Positions 52,269-62,257 of a stretch of 64,000 nucleotides of DNA are shown piece by piece; the first letter of the stretch is position 1, and each line of letters starts with the position of its first letter. The notes below the pieces were generated by a model that worked only from the letters and a program-made list of their open reading frames with translations, was not told the DNA's origin and did no database searches. A program made the translations under genes and the position numbers. Source of the DNA: Streptomyces fuscichromogenes (GTDB taxonomy: Bacteria > Actinomycetota > Actinomycetes > Streptomycetales > Streptomycetaceae); NCBI RefSeq assembly GCF_014645815.1, contig NZ_BMML01000006.1:46587-110586 (forward strand), read 5' to 3'.

Positions 52269-52414
52269 AAGCTGCCCCTCCGGCCAGGCTTCGCTGTCCG
52301 CGGGGGCGGACATCCGCTCACGCCGCACAGGCGCCGACGGCCTCCTGCCTACGCTCCACGCGCGGACTGCCAGACACCGCGCACGCCTGGAATTGCAGCA
52401 GAGAAGAGAGCACG

Positions 52415-55400
52415 TTGAGCACCGTCGTCGCCAAGCGCTCGCCGCGTGCCGAAGGCCCCCCGATGCCGGAGGGCCAGGTGGAACTGGCCGAGCCCCCGGT
52501 CCTCGGCGAACCCGCCACCGCCGACTTCGGCTCGGTCATGACGTACCTGCCGATGGGCCTGGGTGCCGGGGCCATGGTGCTGATGTACTCGGTCGGCAGC
52601 GGCGGTACGTCCATGTACATGATGACCGGGATGATGGGCATCGCCATGGTCAGCATGACGCTGACCCAGATCGGGCGGCCCGGTGCGGAGCGGCGCCGCC
52701 GGATGCGCGCCGAACGCCGTGACTATCTGCGCTACCTCGGCCAGAAGCGGGTCCAGGCCCGGCAGGCGGCCGACGAGCAGCGGACCGCGCTGCTGTGGGA
52801 CAACCCCGAGGCGTCCGAGTTGTGGGCCCTCGCCGGTGGTCCCCGGCTGTGGGAACGGCGGCCCGGTCACGAGGACTTCGGGCGGGTCCGGATCGGTCTC
52901 GCGACCCGCCGTGCGGCACTGGAGTTCCTGCCGCCGCAGACCCGGCCGGTGGAGGACCTGGAGCCGCTGTGCGCGATCTCGCTGCGCCGGTTCACCAAGG
53001 CCCACCAGACCGTGCCCCTGCTGCCCGTGCCGGTCTCGCTGCGGCGCTTCACCAGCGTCGAGTTCACCGGCGAGACCGGGGAGGCGGTGGCCCTGGCCCG
53101 GGCGGTGCTCGGGCAGCTGGCGGTCTTCCACTCCCCGGACGAGCTGCGGGTGGCCGTACTGGGCGACGAGGCCGCGCGGCGCGAGTGGGACTGGCTCAAG
53201 TGGCTGCCGCACAACGCCCATCCGGCGGAGGAGGACGCGGCGGGCGCGGTGCGGCTGGCCGCCGGGGACCACGACGAGCTGATGGACCTGCTCGGGCCGG
53301 ACGTCCGCGACCGCCCCGACCATGACGCGGCCTCCTCGCCCAGCGTGGCCGAGCCGTTCACGGTGATCGTCGCCCAGGGCGTGCCCGTCCCTTCCGCGTC
53401 AAGGCTGTTGGGCGGCGGCATCCGTGGGGTGGTGCTGCTGGACCTCACCGGCGCGGTGCCCGGCGGCCCCAAGGTGCTGCGGCTCACGGTGCGCGGCGGC
53501 CGGGTCGACTTCCCGAGCGGTGCCGAGAGCGTCACCGGCCGGGCCGACCGGCTCGGCCCCGTCGAGGCCGAGAACCTGGCGCGGGCGCTCGCCCCGATGC
53601 GCACCGGCGGCGTCGTCGACCTGGTGGACCAGCCGCTGGAGTCCGACTTCGACCTGGCCACCATGCTCGGCATCCGCGACGTGCGCGGCTTCGACGTCGC
53701 GGCCAAGTGGCGGCCGCGGCTGGCCCAGGAGGCCCGGCTCAAGGTGCCGATCGGGGTCACCGAGGACGGCGAGATCGTCGAGCTGGACCTGAAGGAGTCC
53801 GCGCAGGGCGGCATGGGCCCGCACGGGCTGCTGATCGGCGCCACCGGCTCCGGCAAGAGCGAACTGCTGCGCACCCTGGTGACCGGTCTGGCCGCCACCC
53901 ACTCGTCCGAGATCCTGAACCTGGTCCTGGTGGACTTCAAGGGCGGCGCCACCTTCCTCAACATGGACCGGCTGCCGCACACCTCCGCCGTCATCACCAA
54001 CCTCGCCGACGAACTCCACCTGGTCGACCGCATGCGGGACTCCATCAACGGCGAGATGATCCGCCGTCAGGAGCTGCTGCGGGAGGCCGGCTACGCCTCG
54101 CTCTACGAGTACGAGAAGGCGCGCGCCGCCGGGGTGGGCACCCTCGCCCCGCTGCCCTCGCTGCTGGTCATCGTGGACGAGTTCTCCGAACTGCTCGCCA
54201 GCAAGCCGGAGTTCGTGGAGCTCTTCGTCTCCATCGGGCGGCTCGGGCGCAGCCTCGGCGTCCATCTGCTGCTGGCCTCGCAGCGGCTGGACGAGTCCCG
54301 GATCCACCGGGTCGAGGGCCATCTGTCGTACCGGCTCGCGCTGCGTACCTTCTCCTCGATGGAGTCGCGCAGCGTGATCGGCACCTCCAGCGCCTACGAG
54401 CTGCCGTCCGCGCCCGGCAACGGCTACCTCAAGGTGGACACCACCAACCTGGTGCGGTTCAAGGCCGCGTACGTCTCCGGGCCCGCGCCCGCCGCGCCGG
54501 GTCCCGAGGAGACCGCCGGGCGGCAGGGCGTCGTACGGGAGGTGACCGCGTTCGGGCTGGAGCGGCACGGGCCGCCCGCCGGGGCCCGGGAGGCGGAGGA
54601 GGCCGCCCGGCTGGTCTCGCTCGCCGAGGAGAACCTGCGCGACCAGGACACCGCGGAGGAGGAGACGGAGGGCGGCGAGGACAGCCTGCTGGAGGTGTTC
54701 GTCGGACGGCTGGAGGAGAGCGGCCCGCCCGCCCGGCAGGTCTGGCTCTCGCCGCTGTCCGAGTCGCCGGGCCTGGACCAGCTGCTGCCCGGCATCGTGC
54801 CGGACCCGGAGCGCGGCATGGGCGCCGCCGACCCGCGGGTGCAGGGCTCGCTGCGCGTCGCGCTGGGCATGGTGGACCGGCCGTTCGAGCAGCTGCGCGA
54901 ACTGCTGACCGCCGACCTGTCCGGCGCCGACGGCCACATCGGCCTGGTGGGCGCGCCGCAGACCGGCAAGTCGACGCTGCTGCGCACCCTGATGCTGTCG
55001 CTGGCGCTGACCCACACACCCCGCGAAGTGCAGTTCTACTGCCTGGACTTCGGCGGCGGCGGTCTGGTCTCGACGGCCGGGCTGCCGCACGTCGGCTCGG
55101 TGGCCACCCGCCTGGAGCGCGACCGGGTGCTGCGCACCGTCGAAGAGCTGACCCAACTCCTGGAACAGCGCGAGCAGTTGTTCACGTCCAGGGGCCTGGA
55201 GTCGATGGCCGCCTACCGGGCGCTGCGCGCGGACGGCTCGATCGACGACCCGTTCGGCGACGTCTTCCTGGTGGTCGACGGCTGGGCCACGCTCCGCCAG
55301 GACTTCGACGACCTGGAGCAGCGGGTCATGGAACTCGCCGCGCGCGGGCTGTCGTTCGGCCTGCACGTGGTCGCCTCCGCGGTCCGCTGGTCCGAAGTAC

Positions 55401-56434
55401 GGCCCCGACTGCGGGACATGCTCGGCACCAAGCTCGAACTGCGGCTCGGCGACTCGATGGAGTCCGAGGTCGGCTCCCGGGCCGCCGCCGGTGTCCCGCA
55501 CCGGCCGGGACGCGGTCTGACCAGCTCCGGACACCACTTCCTGTCCGCGCTGCCGCGGCTCGACAGCTCCTCGCGCACCGACGACCTGACGGCCGCCACC
55601 AAGGCCGCGGTCGCCGAGATCGACACGTTCTGGACCGGCCCCCGGGCCCCCGGCGTACGGCTGCTGCCGACCCGGCTGGACGCCCGCCGGCTGCCCGCCC
55701 CCGCCGACACCCGCGACCTCAGGTTCTGCCTCGGCTGGGACGAGCAGCGGCTCGCCCCCGTCTGGCACGACTTCGGCACCACCCCGCACCTGCTGGTCTA
55801 CGGCGACGGCGAGACCGGCAAGACCAACGCCCTGCGCCTCGCCATCCGCGCCATCACCGCCCGCTACCGTCCGGAGGAGGCGAGGATCCTGCTGGCCGAC
55901 CCCGGCCGCGGGCTCCTCAAGGACGTCCCCGAGGAGTACCGGGTCGGATACGTCGTCGACAACGACGCGCTCGGCAAGCTCGCCGACAGCGCCGCCGTGT
56001 CGGTGGCCAAACGGGCCCCCGGTGCCGACGTCACCCCGGAGCAGCTGGAGAAGCGGGACTGGTGGAGCGGTCCGCTGCTGTTCGTCCTCGTCGACGACTA
56101 CGACCTCTTCGCCGGCGCGCCCGGCACGCCCTCCCCGATGATGCCGCTGGTGCCGCTGCTCGCGCAGGGCGCCCACATCGGGCTGCACCTGGTCGTGGCC
56201 CGCTCCACCTCCGGCGCCATGCGGTCCGTGATGGACCCGCTGATCCGCCGCATGTGGGAGCTCGGCAACCCGGCGCTGCTGTTCTCCTACCCCAAGGAGG
56301 AGGGCAAGTTCATCGGCGAGGCCAAGCCCCGCACCCTGCCCGCCGGCCGTGCCCAACTGGTCACCCGGCGCACCGTCCAGCTCGTCCAGACCGGCCTGGT
56401 GTCGGCGGCCCCCGTCCCCACAGGAGCACGATGA
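52415..56434 (+). CDS. eccC: type VII secretion ATPase EccC
   Basis: A 1339-residue fused EccCa/EccCb. It starts with TTG 52415 (MSTVVAKRSPRAE, the family's usual opening) behind a GAGAAGAGAG tract. Two transmembrane segments lie at about 41-82. Three FtsK/SpoIIIE ATPase domains follow with Walker A motifs GATGSGKS (near 477), GAPQTGKS (near 846) and GDGETGKT (near 1131). EccC is the motor that recognises C-terminal signals of Esx substrates. First gene of the T7SS operon; its stop overlaps the eccD start (ATGA). Confidence 0.95.
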   Translation: MSTVVAKRSPRAEGPPMPEGQVELAEPPVLGEPATADFGSVMTYLPMGLGAGAMVLMYSVGSGGTSMYMMTGMMGIAMVSMTLTQIGRPGAERRRRMRAERRDYLRYLGQKRVQARQAADEQRTALLWDNPEASELWALAGGPRLWERRPGHEDFGRVRIGLATRRAALEFLPPQTRPVEDLEPLCAISLRRFTKAHQTVPLLPVPVSLRRFTSVEFTGETGEAVALARAVLGQLAVFHSPDELRVAVLGDEAARREWDWLKWLPHNAHPAEEDAAGAVRLAAGDHDELMDLLGPDVRDRPDHDAASSPSVAEPFTVIVAQGVPVPSASRLLGGGIRGVVLLDLTGAVPGGPKVLRLTVRGGRVDFPSGAESVTGRADRLGPVEAENLARALAPMRTGGVVDLVDQPLESDFDLATMLGIRDVRGFDVAAKWRPRLAQEARLKVPIGVTEDGEIVELDLKESAQGGMGPHGLLIGATGSGKSELLRTLVTGLAATHSSEILNLVLVDFKGGATFLNMDRLPHTSAVITNLADELHLVDRMRDSINGEMIRRQELLREAGYASLYEYEKARAAGVGTLAPLPSLLVIVDEFSELLASKPEFVELFVSIGRLGRSLGVHLLLASQRLDESRIHRVEGHLSYRLALRTFSSMESRSVIGTSSAYELPSAPGNGYLKVDTTNLVRFKAAYVSGPAPAAPGPEETAGRQGVVREVTAFGLERHGPPAGAREAEEAARLVSLAEENLRDQDTAEEETEGGEDSLLEVFVGRLEESGPPARQVWLSPLSESPGLDQLLPGIVPDPERGMGAADPRVQGSLRVALGMVDRPFEQLRELLTADLSGADGHIGLVGAPQTGKSTLLRTLMLSLALTHTPREVQFYCLDFGGGGLVSTAGLPHVGSVATRLERDRVLRTVEELTQLLEQREQLFTSRGLESMAAYRALRADGSIDDPFGDVFLVVDGWATLRQDFDDLEQRVMELAARGLSFGLHVVASAVRWSEVRPRLRDMLGTKLELRLGDSMESEVGSRAAAGVPHRPGRGLTSSGHHFLSALPRLDSSSRTDDLTAATKAAVAEIDTFWTGPRAPGVRLLPTRLDARRLPAPADTRDLRFCLGWDEQRLAPVWHDFGTTPHLLVYGDGETGKTNALRLAIRAITARYRPEEARILLADPGRGLLKDVPEEYRVGYVVDNDALGKLADSAAVSVAKRAPGADVTPEQLEKRDWWSGPLLFVLVDDYDLFAGAPGTPSPMMPLVPLLAQGAHIGLHLVVARSTSGAMRSVMDPLIRRMWELGNPALLFSYPKEEGKFIGEAKPRTLPAGRAQLVTRRTVQLVQTGLVSAAPVPTGAR

Positions 56435-57882
56435 CCACCGCCCCGGCCACCACCGCACCGGCCGCCAACGCACCGGCCGCCAACGGCACCACCAGCGCGG
56501 CACCGCAGCCCGTCCGGGCCGCCGAGGTCTGCCGGCTCACCGTGGAGGCACCGGCCGGCCGGGCGGACCTCGCCGTCCCGGTCACCACCCCGTTCTCCGC
56601 CCTGCTGCCGGTGCTGCTGCGCCAGGCGGTCGGCCCCGACCTCCAGGGCACGCCCTGGATCCTGCAACGGCTCGGCGCCGACCCGCTCGACCCGGAGGCG
56701 ACCCCCGAGAGCGCCGGACTGCGCGACGGCGACGTGCTGCACCTACGTCCCGCCGACGCGGCACTGCCCGCCGTGCACTTCGACGACGTCTCCGACGGTG
56801 TCGCGCACACCGTCGGCGCCGGATCCGGCCGCTGGCGCCCCGGACTCACCCGCGACCTCGGTCTCGCCCTGTCCTGCCTGGCGCTCGCCGCGCTCGCCGC
56901 CACCCTGTTCGGCGCGGGCCCCGGCCCGCTCACCTCCGCGGCGGCCGGGGCGGTCGCCCTGGTGCTGGCCGCGGCCTGCGTGGCGGCGGCCCGCGCACAG
57001 GCCGACCGCGGCGGCGTCCTGGTCGCCGGGGTCGGCGCGTTCGGCTTCGCCGCGCTGGCCGGGACGACCCTGCGGGAGGGCCCGTCCGGCGGGTTCGCGC
57101 CGGGCACCACGGGAACACTGCTGGCCGCCGGGTTCGTGGTCGCGCTGGCCGGCCTGCTGCTCGCGCTGGGCGCACTGCCCCTCGTCGTCCCCGGCACCGT
57201 GCTGCTCACGGCGGTCGCCGCCGCGATCGGCGCGGGACTCGCCCGGGCCACCGGGCTGCACGGCCTCCAGGCCGCCGCGGTGGTCGCGGTGGGCCTGTTC
57301 GTGCTGGGACACCTGGCCCCCCGCCTCGCCCTGCGCACGGCCCGGCTGCGGGTACCCCAGCTCCCCCACGACGCCGAGGAACTCCAGCTCGACATCGAGC
57401 CCGAGCCCGGCGAGGCCGTGGCGAGCCGGGTCGCCGTCGCGACCGCCTGCCTCGACATGATCAGCATCTCCTCGGCACTGGTGTGGGCGGTCGCGCTGTG
57501 GCTGCTCGCCGACCGCGAGCACGGCTGGGCCGGCTGGCTGCTCCCGCTCTCGCTGAGCCTGGCCGTCCTGCTCCGCGCCCGCGGCACCAACGGCACCCTC
57601 CAGCGGGTCCCCGCCGTGCTGGCCGGCGCCTACGGCCTCGGACTCGTCCTCATCGTCCGGGTCGCCCCCACCGGCCCCGGCGGCCGGGCCGCCGTCCTCG
57701 CGGTACTGCTGGCCGCCGCCCTGCTCCTGCTGGTCGGCGCCTGGCGGCTGCCACGGGCCCGGCTGCTGCCCGTGTGGGGGCACTTCGGCGATCTGCTGGA
57801 GACCCTCACGGCGGTCGCGCTGCTGCCGCTGCTGCTCCAGGTGCTGCACGCGTACGGCTACTTCCGCGGCCTCGCGGGCTAG
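56431..57882 (+). CDS. eccD: type VII secretion integral membrane protein EccD
   Basis: A 483-residue channel component. After a Thr/Ala/Pro-rich start comes a ubiquitin-like domain (about 28-115; VCRLTVEAPAGRADLAVP, then PLDPEATPESAGLRDGDVLHLRP), then about eleven transmembrane helices to the end. The organisation matches mycobacterial EccD, which lines the membrane pore. Start ATG 56431 has AGGAG at 56422-56426 and overlaps eccC. A 14-bp gap leads to eccB. Confidence 0.93.
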   Translation: MTTAPATTAPAANAPAANGTTSAAPQPVRAAEVCRLTVEAPAGRADLAVPVTTPFSALLPVLLRQAVGPDLQGTPWILQRLGADPLDPEATPESAGLRDGDVLHLRPADAALPAVHFDDVSDGVAHTVGAGSGRWRPGLTRDLGLALSCLALAALAATLFGAGPGPLTSAAAGAVALVLAAACVAAARAQADRGGVLVAGVGAFGFAALAGTTLREGPSGGFAPGTTGTLLAAGFVVALAGLLLALGALPLVVPGTVLLTAVAAAIGAGLARATGLHGLQAAAVVAVGLFVLGHLAPRLALRTARLRVPQLPHDAEELQLDIEPEPGEAVASRVAVATACLDMISISSALVWAVALWLLADREHGWAGWLLPLSLSLAVLLRARGTNGTLQRVPAVLAGAYGLGLVLIVRVAPTGPGGRAAVLAVLLAAALLLLVGAWRLPRARLLPVWGHFGDLLETLTAVALLPLLLQVLHAYGYFRGLAG

Positions 57883-57896
57883 GGACGGCGGCATCC

Positions 57897-59408
57897 ATGC
57901 AGACGCGACGCGATCACGTACAGGCCTACCAGTTCGCCATGGGCCGCCTGGCCTCCGCCCTGGTCAGCGGCGACCCCGGCCGGGGCGACAGCCCGACCCG
58001 GCGGTCCGCGCTCGGTTCGGTCTTCGGGGTGGGCATGGCGGTGCTGCTGTGCGCCGGGTTCGGGGTGTACGGGCTGATCTCGCCCGCCGCCAAGGACGAC
58101 TGGCGCAAGGACGGGGCGATCGTCCTGGAGGAGGACACCGGCAACCGGTACGTGTACGCGGGCGGCGAGCTGCGCCCCGTACGCAACTACGCCTCCGCGC
58201 TGCTCATCGCGGGCGAGCGCGCCGCGCCGGAGACGGTGTCCGCGAAGTCCCTGGCCGGGGTCCCGCACGGCACCCCGGTCGGCATCCAGGGGGCGCCGGA
58301 CACCGTACCGACCACATCCGCACTGGCGACCGGCGCGTGGGCACGGTGCCTGCCGGGGCAGGGAGCGGACGGCACGGGCGGCGGCGGAGCAGGGGCCGGT
58401 GGCACGAGCGCCGGTGGCACGGGCGCGACCGGAGGGAAGGCGTCGGGCGGGAAGGAATCTGCCGGTACCGGCAAGGAGTCGGCCGGCCAGGCGTCGGGCG
58501 GCAAGGAGTCGGGGGGCCAGGCGTCGGGCGACAAGGCGTCGGGCGGCCAGGGAGGGGCCGGCAAGGGTTCCGGGGGCACGGGGCAGGCGCTGCTCTTCGG
58601 TGGTTCCGCCGCCGGGCTCCTCGCGCTGCCCGCCGACCGGCAGGTGCTGCTCGCCGGGCCCGGCAGCACCCGGTATCTGCTGCTGCGCGGCGTCAAGTAC
58701 CCCGTCCCCGGCGACTCCACGCTGATCGCCCTCGGTCTGGACGACCAGGTCGCCCTCCCCGCCACCGCCGACTGGCTGGCCGCCGTGCCCACCGGCGCCG
58801 CGCTCACCGCGCCCGTACCGGCCGGCGCCGGCAAGCCGGCCGGGCAGGTCGCCGGTCAGACCGCGCAGGTCGGCCAGGTCTTCCGCACCAGCACCGGCGG
58901 CACCGCGCACTACTACGTGATGCGTTCGGACGGAGTCGCCCGCGTCAACGCCACCGAGTACGCCCTGCTCGCCGCCCGCCCCGGCGCTCCGGCAGCGCGG
59001 CAGGTCGGGCAGTCGGACATCGCGGTCGCCCCGGTCTCGGCGGACGGCGGCGCCACCACCGGCCGGGTACCGGACCTGACCGGTGTCCGCGCGCTGGCCG
59101 ACGGCACGGTATGCCTGACGGAAGCGGCGGACGGCCGTACCCGGATCACCATGGGCGTCCCCGGTGCCGGGGGCGTCGTCCTGCCGGCCGGCGACGGTGT
59201 CCTGGCCGTCCCGGACGGCTCCTCGTCGGCCACCCGGGCCGAGTACCTGATCACCGAGCAGGGCCTGAAGTACCGGATCGCCGACACCGACGCCGAGAAG
59301 GCCCTCGGGTTCGGCGACGGCAAGCACCGGCTCACGCTGCCCGCGGGCGTCCTCGCCCTCGTCCCCGACGGTCCGGCGCTCAGCCGCGCCGCCGCGGCGA
59401 AGGGCTGA
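57897..59408 (+). CDS. eccB: type VII secretion protein EccB
   Basis: A 503-residue core component with the family start MQTRRDHVQAYQFAMGRLASALV, one transmembrane helix (about 44-65) and a large extracytoplasmic domain (DDWRKDGAIVLEEDTGNRYVY; YLITEQGLKYRIAD near the end). A Gly/Ser/Lys insertion of repeated SGGKESAG-like units lies at about 155-225 and is not typical. Start ATG 57897. Five bases separate its stop from the next gene. Confidence 0.93.
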   Translation: MQTRRDHVQAYQFAMGRLASALVSGDPGRGDSPTRRSALGSVFGVGMAVLLCAGFGVYGLISPAAKDDWRKDGAIVLEEDTGNRYVYAGGELRPVRNYASALLIAGERAAPETVSAKSLAGVPHGTPVGIQGAPDTVPTTSALATGAWARCLPGQGADGTGGGGAGAGGTSAGGTGATGGKASGGKESAGTGKESAGQASGGKESGGQASGDKASGGQGGAGKGSGGTGQALLFGGSAAGLLALPADRQVLLAGPGSTRYLLLRGVKYPVPGDSTLIALGLDDQVALPATADWLAAVPTGAALTAPVPAGAGKPAGQVAGQTAQVGQVFRTSTGGTAHYYVMRSDGVARVNATEYALLAARPGAPAARQVGQSDIAVAPVSADGGATTGRVPDLTGVRALADGTVCLTEAADGRTRITMGVPGAGGVVLPAGDGVLAVPDGSSSATRAEYLITEQGLKYRIADTDAEKALGFGDGKHRLTLPAGVLALVPDGPALSRAAAAKG

Positions 59409-59413
59409 GCCCG

Positions 59414-62257
59414 GTGGCCCGGCTCCGCCTCCGCTCCACCCCCGTGGGCGACGCCCTGCTGATCCACCCCAGGGGCAGGTTCGACGACCGGGCGGCCGCG
59501 TTCGCCGACGGGATCGCCGAGGACCCGCTGCACACCCTCGCCGTGGTGGACCTGCCGGGCGACGCCATCGCCACGGAGTGGGAGGCGGTGGCCCGGCTGC
59601 TGTCGTCCGCGCGGTACGGCAGCCCGCGGCTGATCTTCGGGCGGGGCACCCCGGACGACATCCGTACGGCCTGCCAGCGCATCGCCGACCGGCTCGAACG
59701 CGAGGTGCTCGCCCCCGGCGGCGACCTCGTACCGACCGTCGGCGGCGGCCTGTTCGTGCCCGGCGACGACGGCGCGGCCTGGCTGCGGTTCCGGCCCGGC
59801 CATGACCCCGAGCCGGTGGCGCAGCGCTTCCCCAAACCGCACTGGGAGTTCTCGGCACCGGCCCGCACCCAGCAGGCCGGGCCGCACACCGTCGCCCAAC
59901 CGCTGCCCGCGGGCGTGTGGTTGCGGCACACGGACCCGGATCCCCTGGCCGCGCACCACCGGCGCGCGGTCGAGGCCGTGGCCACCGACCCACATCGCTA
60001 CCTGGTCGTCCTCGGGAGCCCCGGCACGCCACCGCTGTCCCTCGACGACCTGACCCGCTTCTGGGACACCACCGTGCTCCCCGGCGCCCGCCCCGCGGTG
60101 CGCTTCGTCCTGTACGGCGCCCTCGACGTGCCCGGCGGCCGCGCCGCCTCCGGGCAGGCACTCGCCGACGCCCTCGGCCACCCGGCCGTCCTGTACGACG
60201 GCCTGCCCGACGACCGGACCGAACCGGCCGAGACGACCTGTCTCCCCCGCGCTTCCGTTCCACCGGTACCGGACCGCGCGCCCGCGCCGCCCGTCCGCAC
60301 GGAGTCCGTAGCCGCCGACGCCCCGGACACCGCAGCCGACACCGCCGACACGACGGACCTCTCGGAGGCACCGACCGTCCGCAACGCGACCAGCGGCGGC
60401 GCGGCGGACCTCGACGACGCACCCACCGTCCTCAGCAGAACCCGCGCCACACGGAACAGAAGCCAGACCGACACATCGCCAGAGGCCGGAGAAAGAGAAA
60501 GGGAAAGGGAAGCAGCCTCGACATCGGGATCGACACCGGCACCGACACCGACACCGGATCGGCTTCCGGCAACGACGCCTGAACCGGCGTCAGTTCCAGC
60601 AACGGGGCCGACGTCGGCACTGCCCCCTGCCGGGGCTCCCGCAGCACCGTCCCCATCAACCCTGATCCCGGTGACAACGCCGGCATCACCCCAGCTCCCG
60701 ACAGCGGAGTCGACATCGCGATCGGCCCCACAGCCCCGCCCCGTCCTCTCGTCCGAACCCGCGCCTTCCGCCGAACCCGTGCCCCCGATCACCCCCACAC
60801 CCTCAACCAAGGCCGTACACAACACCGAAGCCGGACCCACGGCCGAAGCACTGCCCACGGCCGAAGTCACGCCCACGGTCGGAACCGCGCCCACAACCGG
60901 AGCCGTGCCCACAGCCGCAGCCGGGCCCTCCATCCAAACCGGCCCCCCGGTCGGAGCCGTCCCCCCGGCCGGCCCGATGCCCACGCCCGGAGTCGCGCCC
61001 ACGCCCGGAGTCGTTCCCCCCACCGCAGCCGCGCTCTCCACCGAAGCCGGCCCCACGGCCGGAGCCGTCTCCCCGATCGAACCCGCGCCTCCCACGGGAG
61101 CCGCGCCCTCCGCCGAAACCGCGCCCTCCGCCGCAGCCGGACCCGCCGTCACGGCCGTCACGGCCGCCCCGGCGTCCGCGCCCTCGCCCTCGCCCTCGCC
61201 CGCCGCAGCCGTCGCTCCTTCCGCCCCAGTGCAGCGGCCCGTGCCCCCTGCCTCGCCACGGTTTCGGTTGGAGTCCGCCGCGCCGGAGCCGGATATCGGG
61301 GTTATCGGGGATATCCGGGATATCGGCGACGTCCACGACGTCGGCGTTCCGTCGTCGGTGGTCGCCCCGGGGGCCGAGCCCGCCGCCGGGTCGTCGGCGG
61401 TGGCACGAACGGGGGCCGTGCGGGTGCAACCCGTGCCGCGGGCCGCCGCCTCCGCGCTGCCGCCGGAGCGCGGTGTCGCGCAGGAACGGGACTGGATGCG
61501 CCGGACCTTCAGCGAGCAGTACAACGCCCTGGCCGGCTCGGTCTCGCGCGTGATGTCGGAGTCGCCCGGACTGCGCGGCGGGTCCAGGACGGAGGCCGCG
61601 GACGCGCTGACCGACCTGGTCGCCGTACGCCTCTACCTGTCCGGCGATCCCCGCCGGGCCGACGCCGCCGTGCGCGAGGCCGTACCCGGACCGCATGTGC
61701 CGTTGGCGCGCTGTGTGACCGCCGGGCTGCGGCGGCTGCCCTCCTACCGAGGTCCGGCCCTGCTGCGCACCCGGCTCGGTGACGCGGAGCGCGCCTGGTA
61801 CCGCGAGGGCAGGCTGGCCACCGAGTGGGCCTTCTGCCACGCCCGTACGTCGCTGCACCCCGGCCCGCGCGGCAGCGGCGCCACCGACGTCCTGATCTGG
61901 TCGATGACCGCGCGGCGGACCAGTTCCCTCGACGCCGCCGTCCCCGACCGGGTGGTGTTCCTGCCGGGCACCGTCTTCAGGGTGCTGCGTGCCGATGGCA
62001 CCGCCGTGCTGATGCGGGAGCTGTCGCCGTCGGAAGCGGCGGAAGCGGCGGAAGCCGCGAAGGCCGCGAAGGACGTCCATGGCGGCCAGGGCGGCGACGT
62101 CGTGGCGGCGAAGCTCGACGAGATCGCCGTCAAGGGCCTGGAGAAGATCCTGGACGCGCTGGAGCGGACCGGCACCGACGCCGCGGCCGAGAGCGCCGAC
62201 CCGCCCGGACTGATCGTCATTCCCCGTACGGTCCGCACAGAAGGAGCCGAGTCGTGA
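59414..62257 (+). CDS. T7SS-operon protein with degenerate ADP-ribosyltransferase-like C-terminal domain
   Basis: A 947-residue protein I cannot name. Residues 1-270 form a globular domain (LRLRSTPVGDALLIHPRGRF; PKPHWEFSAPAR). A 400-residue Pro/Thr/Ala linker with degenerate PTAE-like repeats follows. Residues 690-900 resemble R-S-E ADP-ribosyltransferases: SYRGPALLR with Arg779, HARTS (809-813) in the STS position, and VVFLPGTVFRVL (847-858) as the PGT strand. The ExE catalytic site reads PDR (844-846), so activity is doubtful. Start GTG 59414. Stop overlaps the next start (GTGA). Confidence 0.8.
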   Translation: MARLRLRSTPVGDALLIHPRGRFDDRAAAFADGIAEDPLHTLAVVDLPGDAIATEWEAVARLLSSARYGSPRLIFGRGTPDDIRTACQRIADRLEREVLAPGGDLVPTVGGGLFVPGDDGAAWLRFRPGHDPEPVAQRFPKPHWEFSAPARTQQAGPHTVAQPLPAGVWLRHTDPDPLAAHHRRAVEAVATDPHRYLVVLGSPGTPPLSLDDLTRFWDTTVLPGARPAVRFVLYGALDVPGGRAASGQALADALGHPAVLYDGLPDDRTEPAETTCLPRASVPPVPDRAPAPPVRTESVAADAPDTAADTADTTDLSEAPTVRNATSGGAADLDDAPTVLSRTRATRNRSQTDTSPEAGEREREREAASTSGSTPAPTPTPDRLPATTPEPASVPATGPTSALPPAGAPAAPSPSTLIPVTTPASPQLPTAESTSRSAPQPRPVLSSEPAPSAEPVPPITPTPSTKAVHNTEAGPTAEALPTAEVTPTVGTAPTTGAVPTAAAGPSIQTGPPVGAVPPAGPMPTPGVAPTPGVVPPTAAALSTEAGPTAGAVSPIEPAPPTGAAPSAETAPSAAAGPAVTAVTAAPASAPSPSPSPAAAVAPSAPVQRPVPPASPRFRLESAAPEPDIGVIGDIRDIGDVHDVGVPSSVVAPGAEPAAGSSAVARTGAVRVQPVPRAAASALPPERGVAQERDWMRRTFSEQYNALAGSVSRVMSESPGLRGGSRTEAADALTDLVAVRLYLSGDPRRADAAVREAVPGPHVPLARCVTAGLRRLPSYRGPALLRTRLGDAERAWYREGRLATEWAFCHARTSLHPGPRGSGATDVLIWSMTARRTSSLDAAVPDRVVFLPGTVFRVLRADGTAVLMRELSPSEAAEAAEAAKAAKDVHGGQGGDVVAAKLDEIAVKGLEKILDALERTGTDAAAESADPPGLIVIPRTVRTEGAES
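60230..61260 (+). repeat. low-complexity Pro/Thr/Ala linker region with degenerate repeats
   Basis: Coding DNA for the linker of the preceding protein. It has degenerate six-residue PTAE-type repeats (about 60830-61130) and a purine tract at 60488-60512 using AGA, AGG and GAA codons (ERERERE), rare elsewhere in the window. Confidence 0.7.

Noticed and set aside
54103..55782. Antisense frames inside eccC
   Set aside because: Ser/Arg-rich shadow translations with no ribosome binding site or domain.
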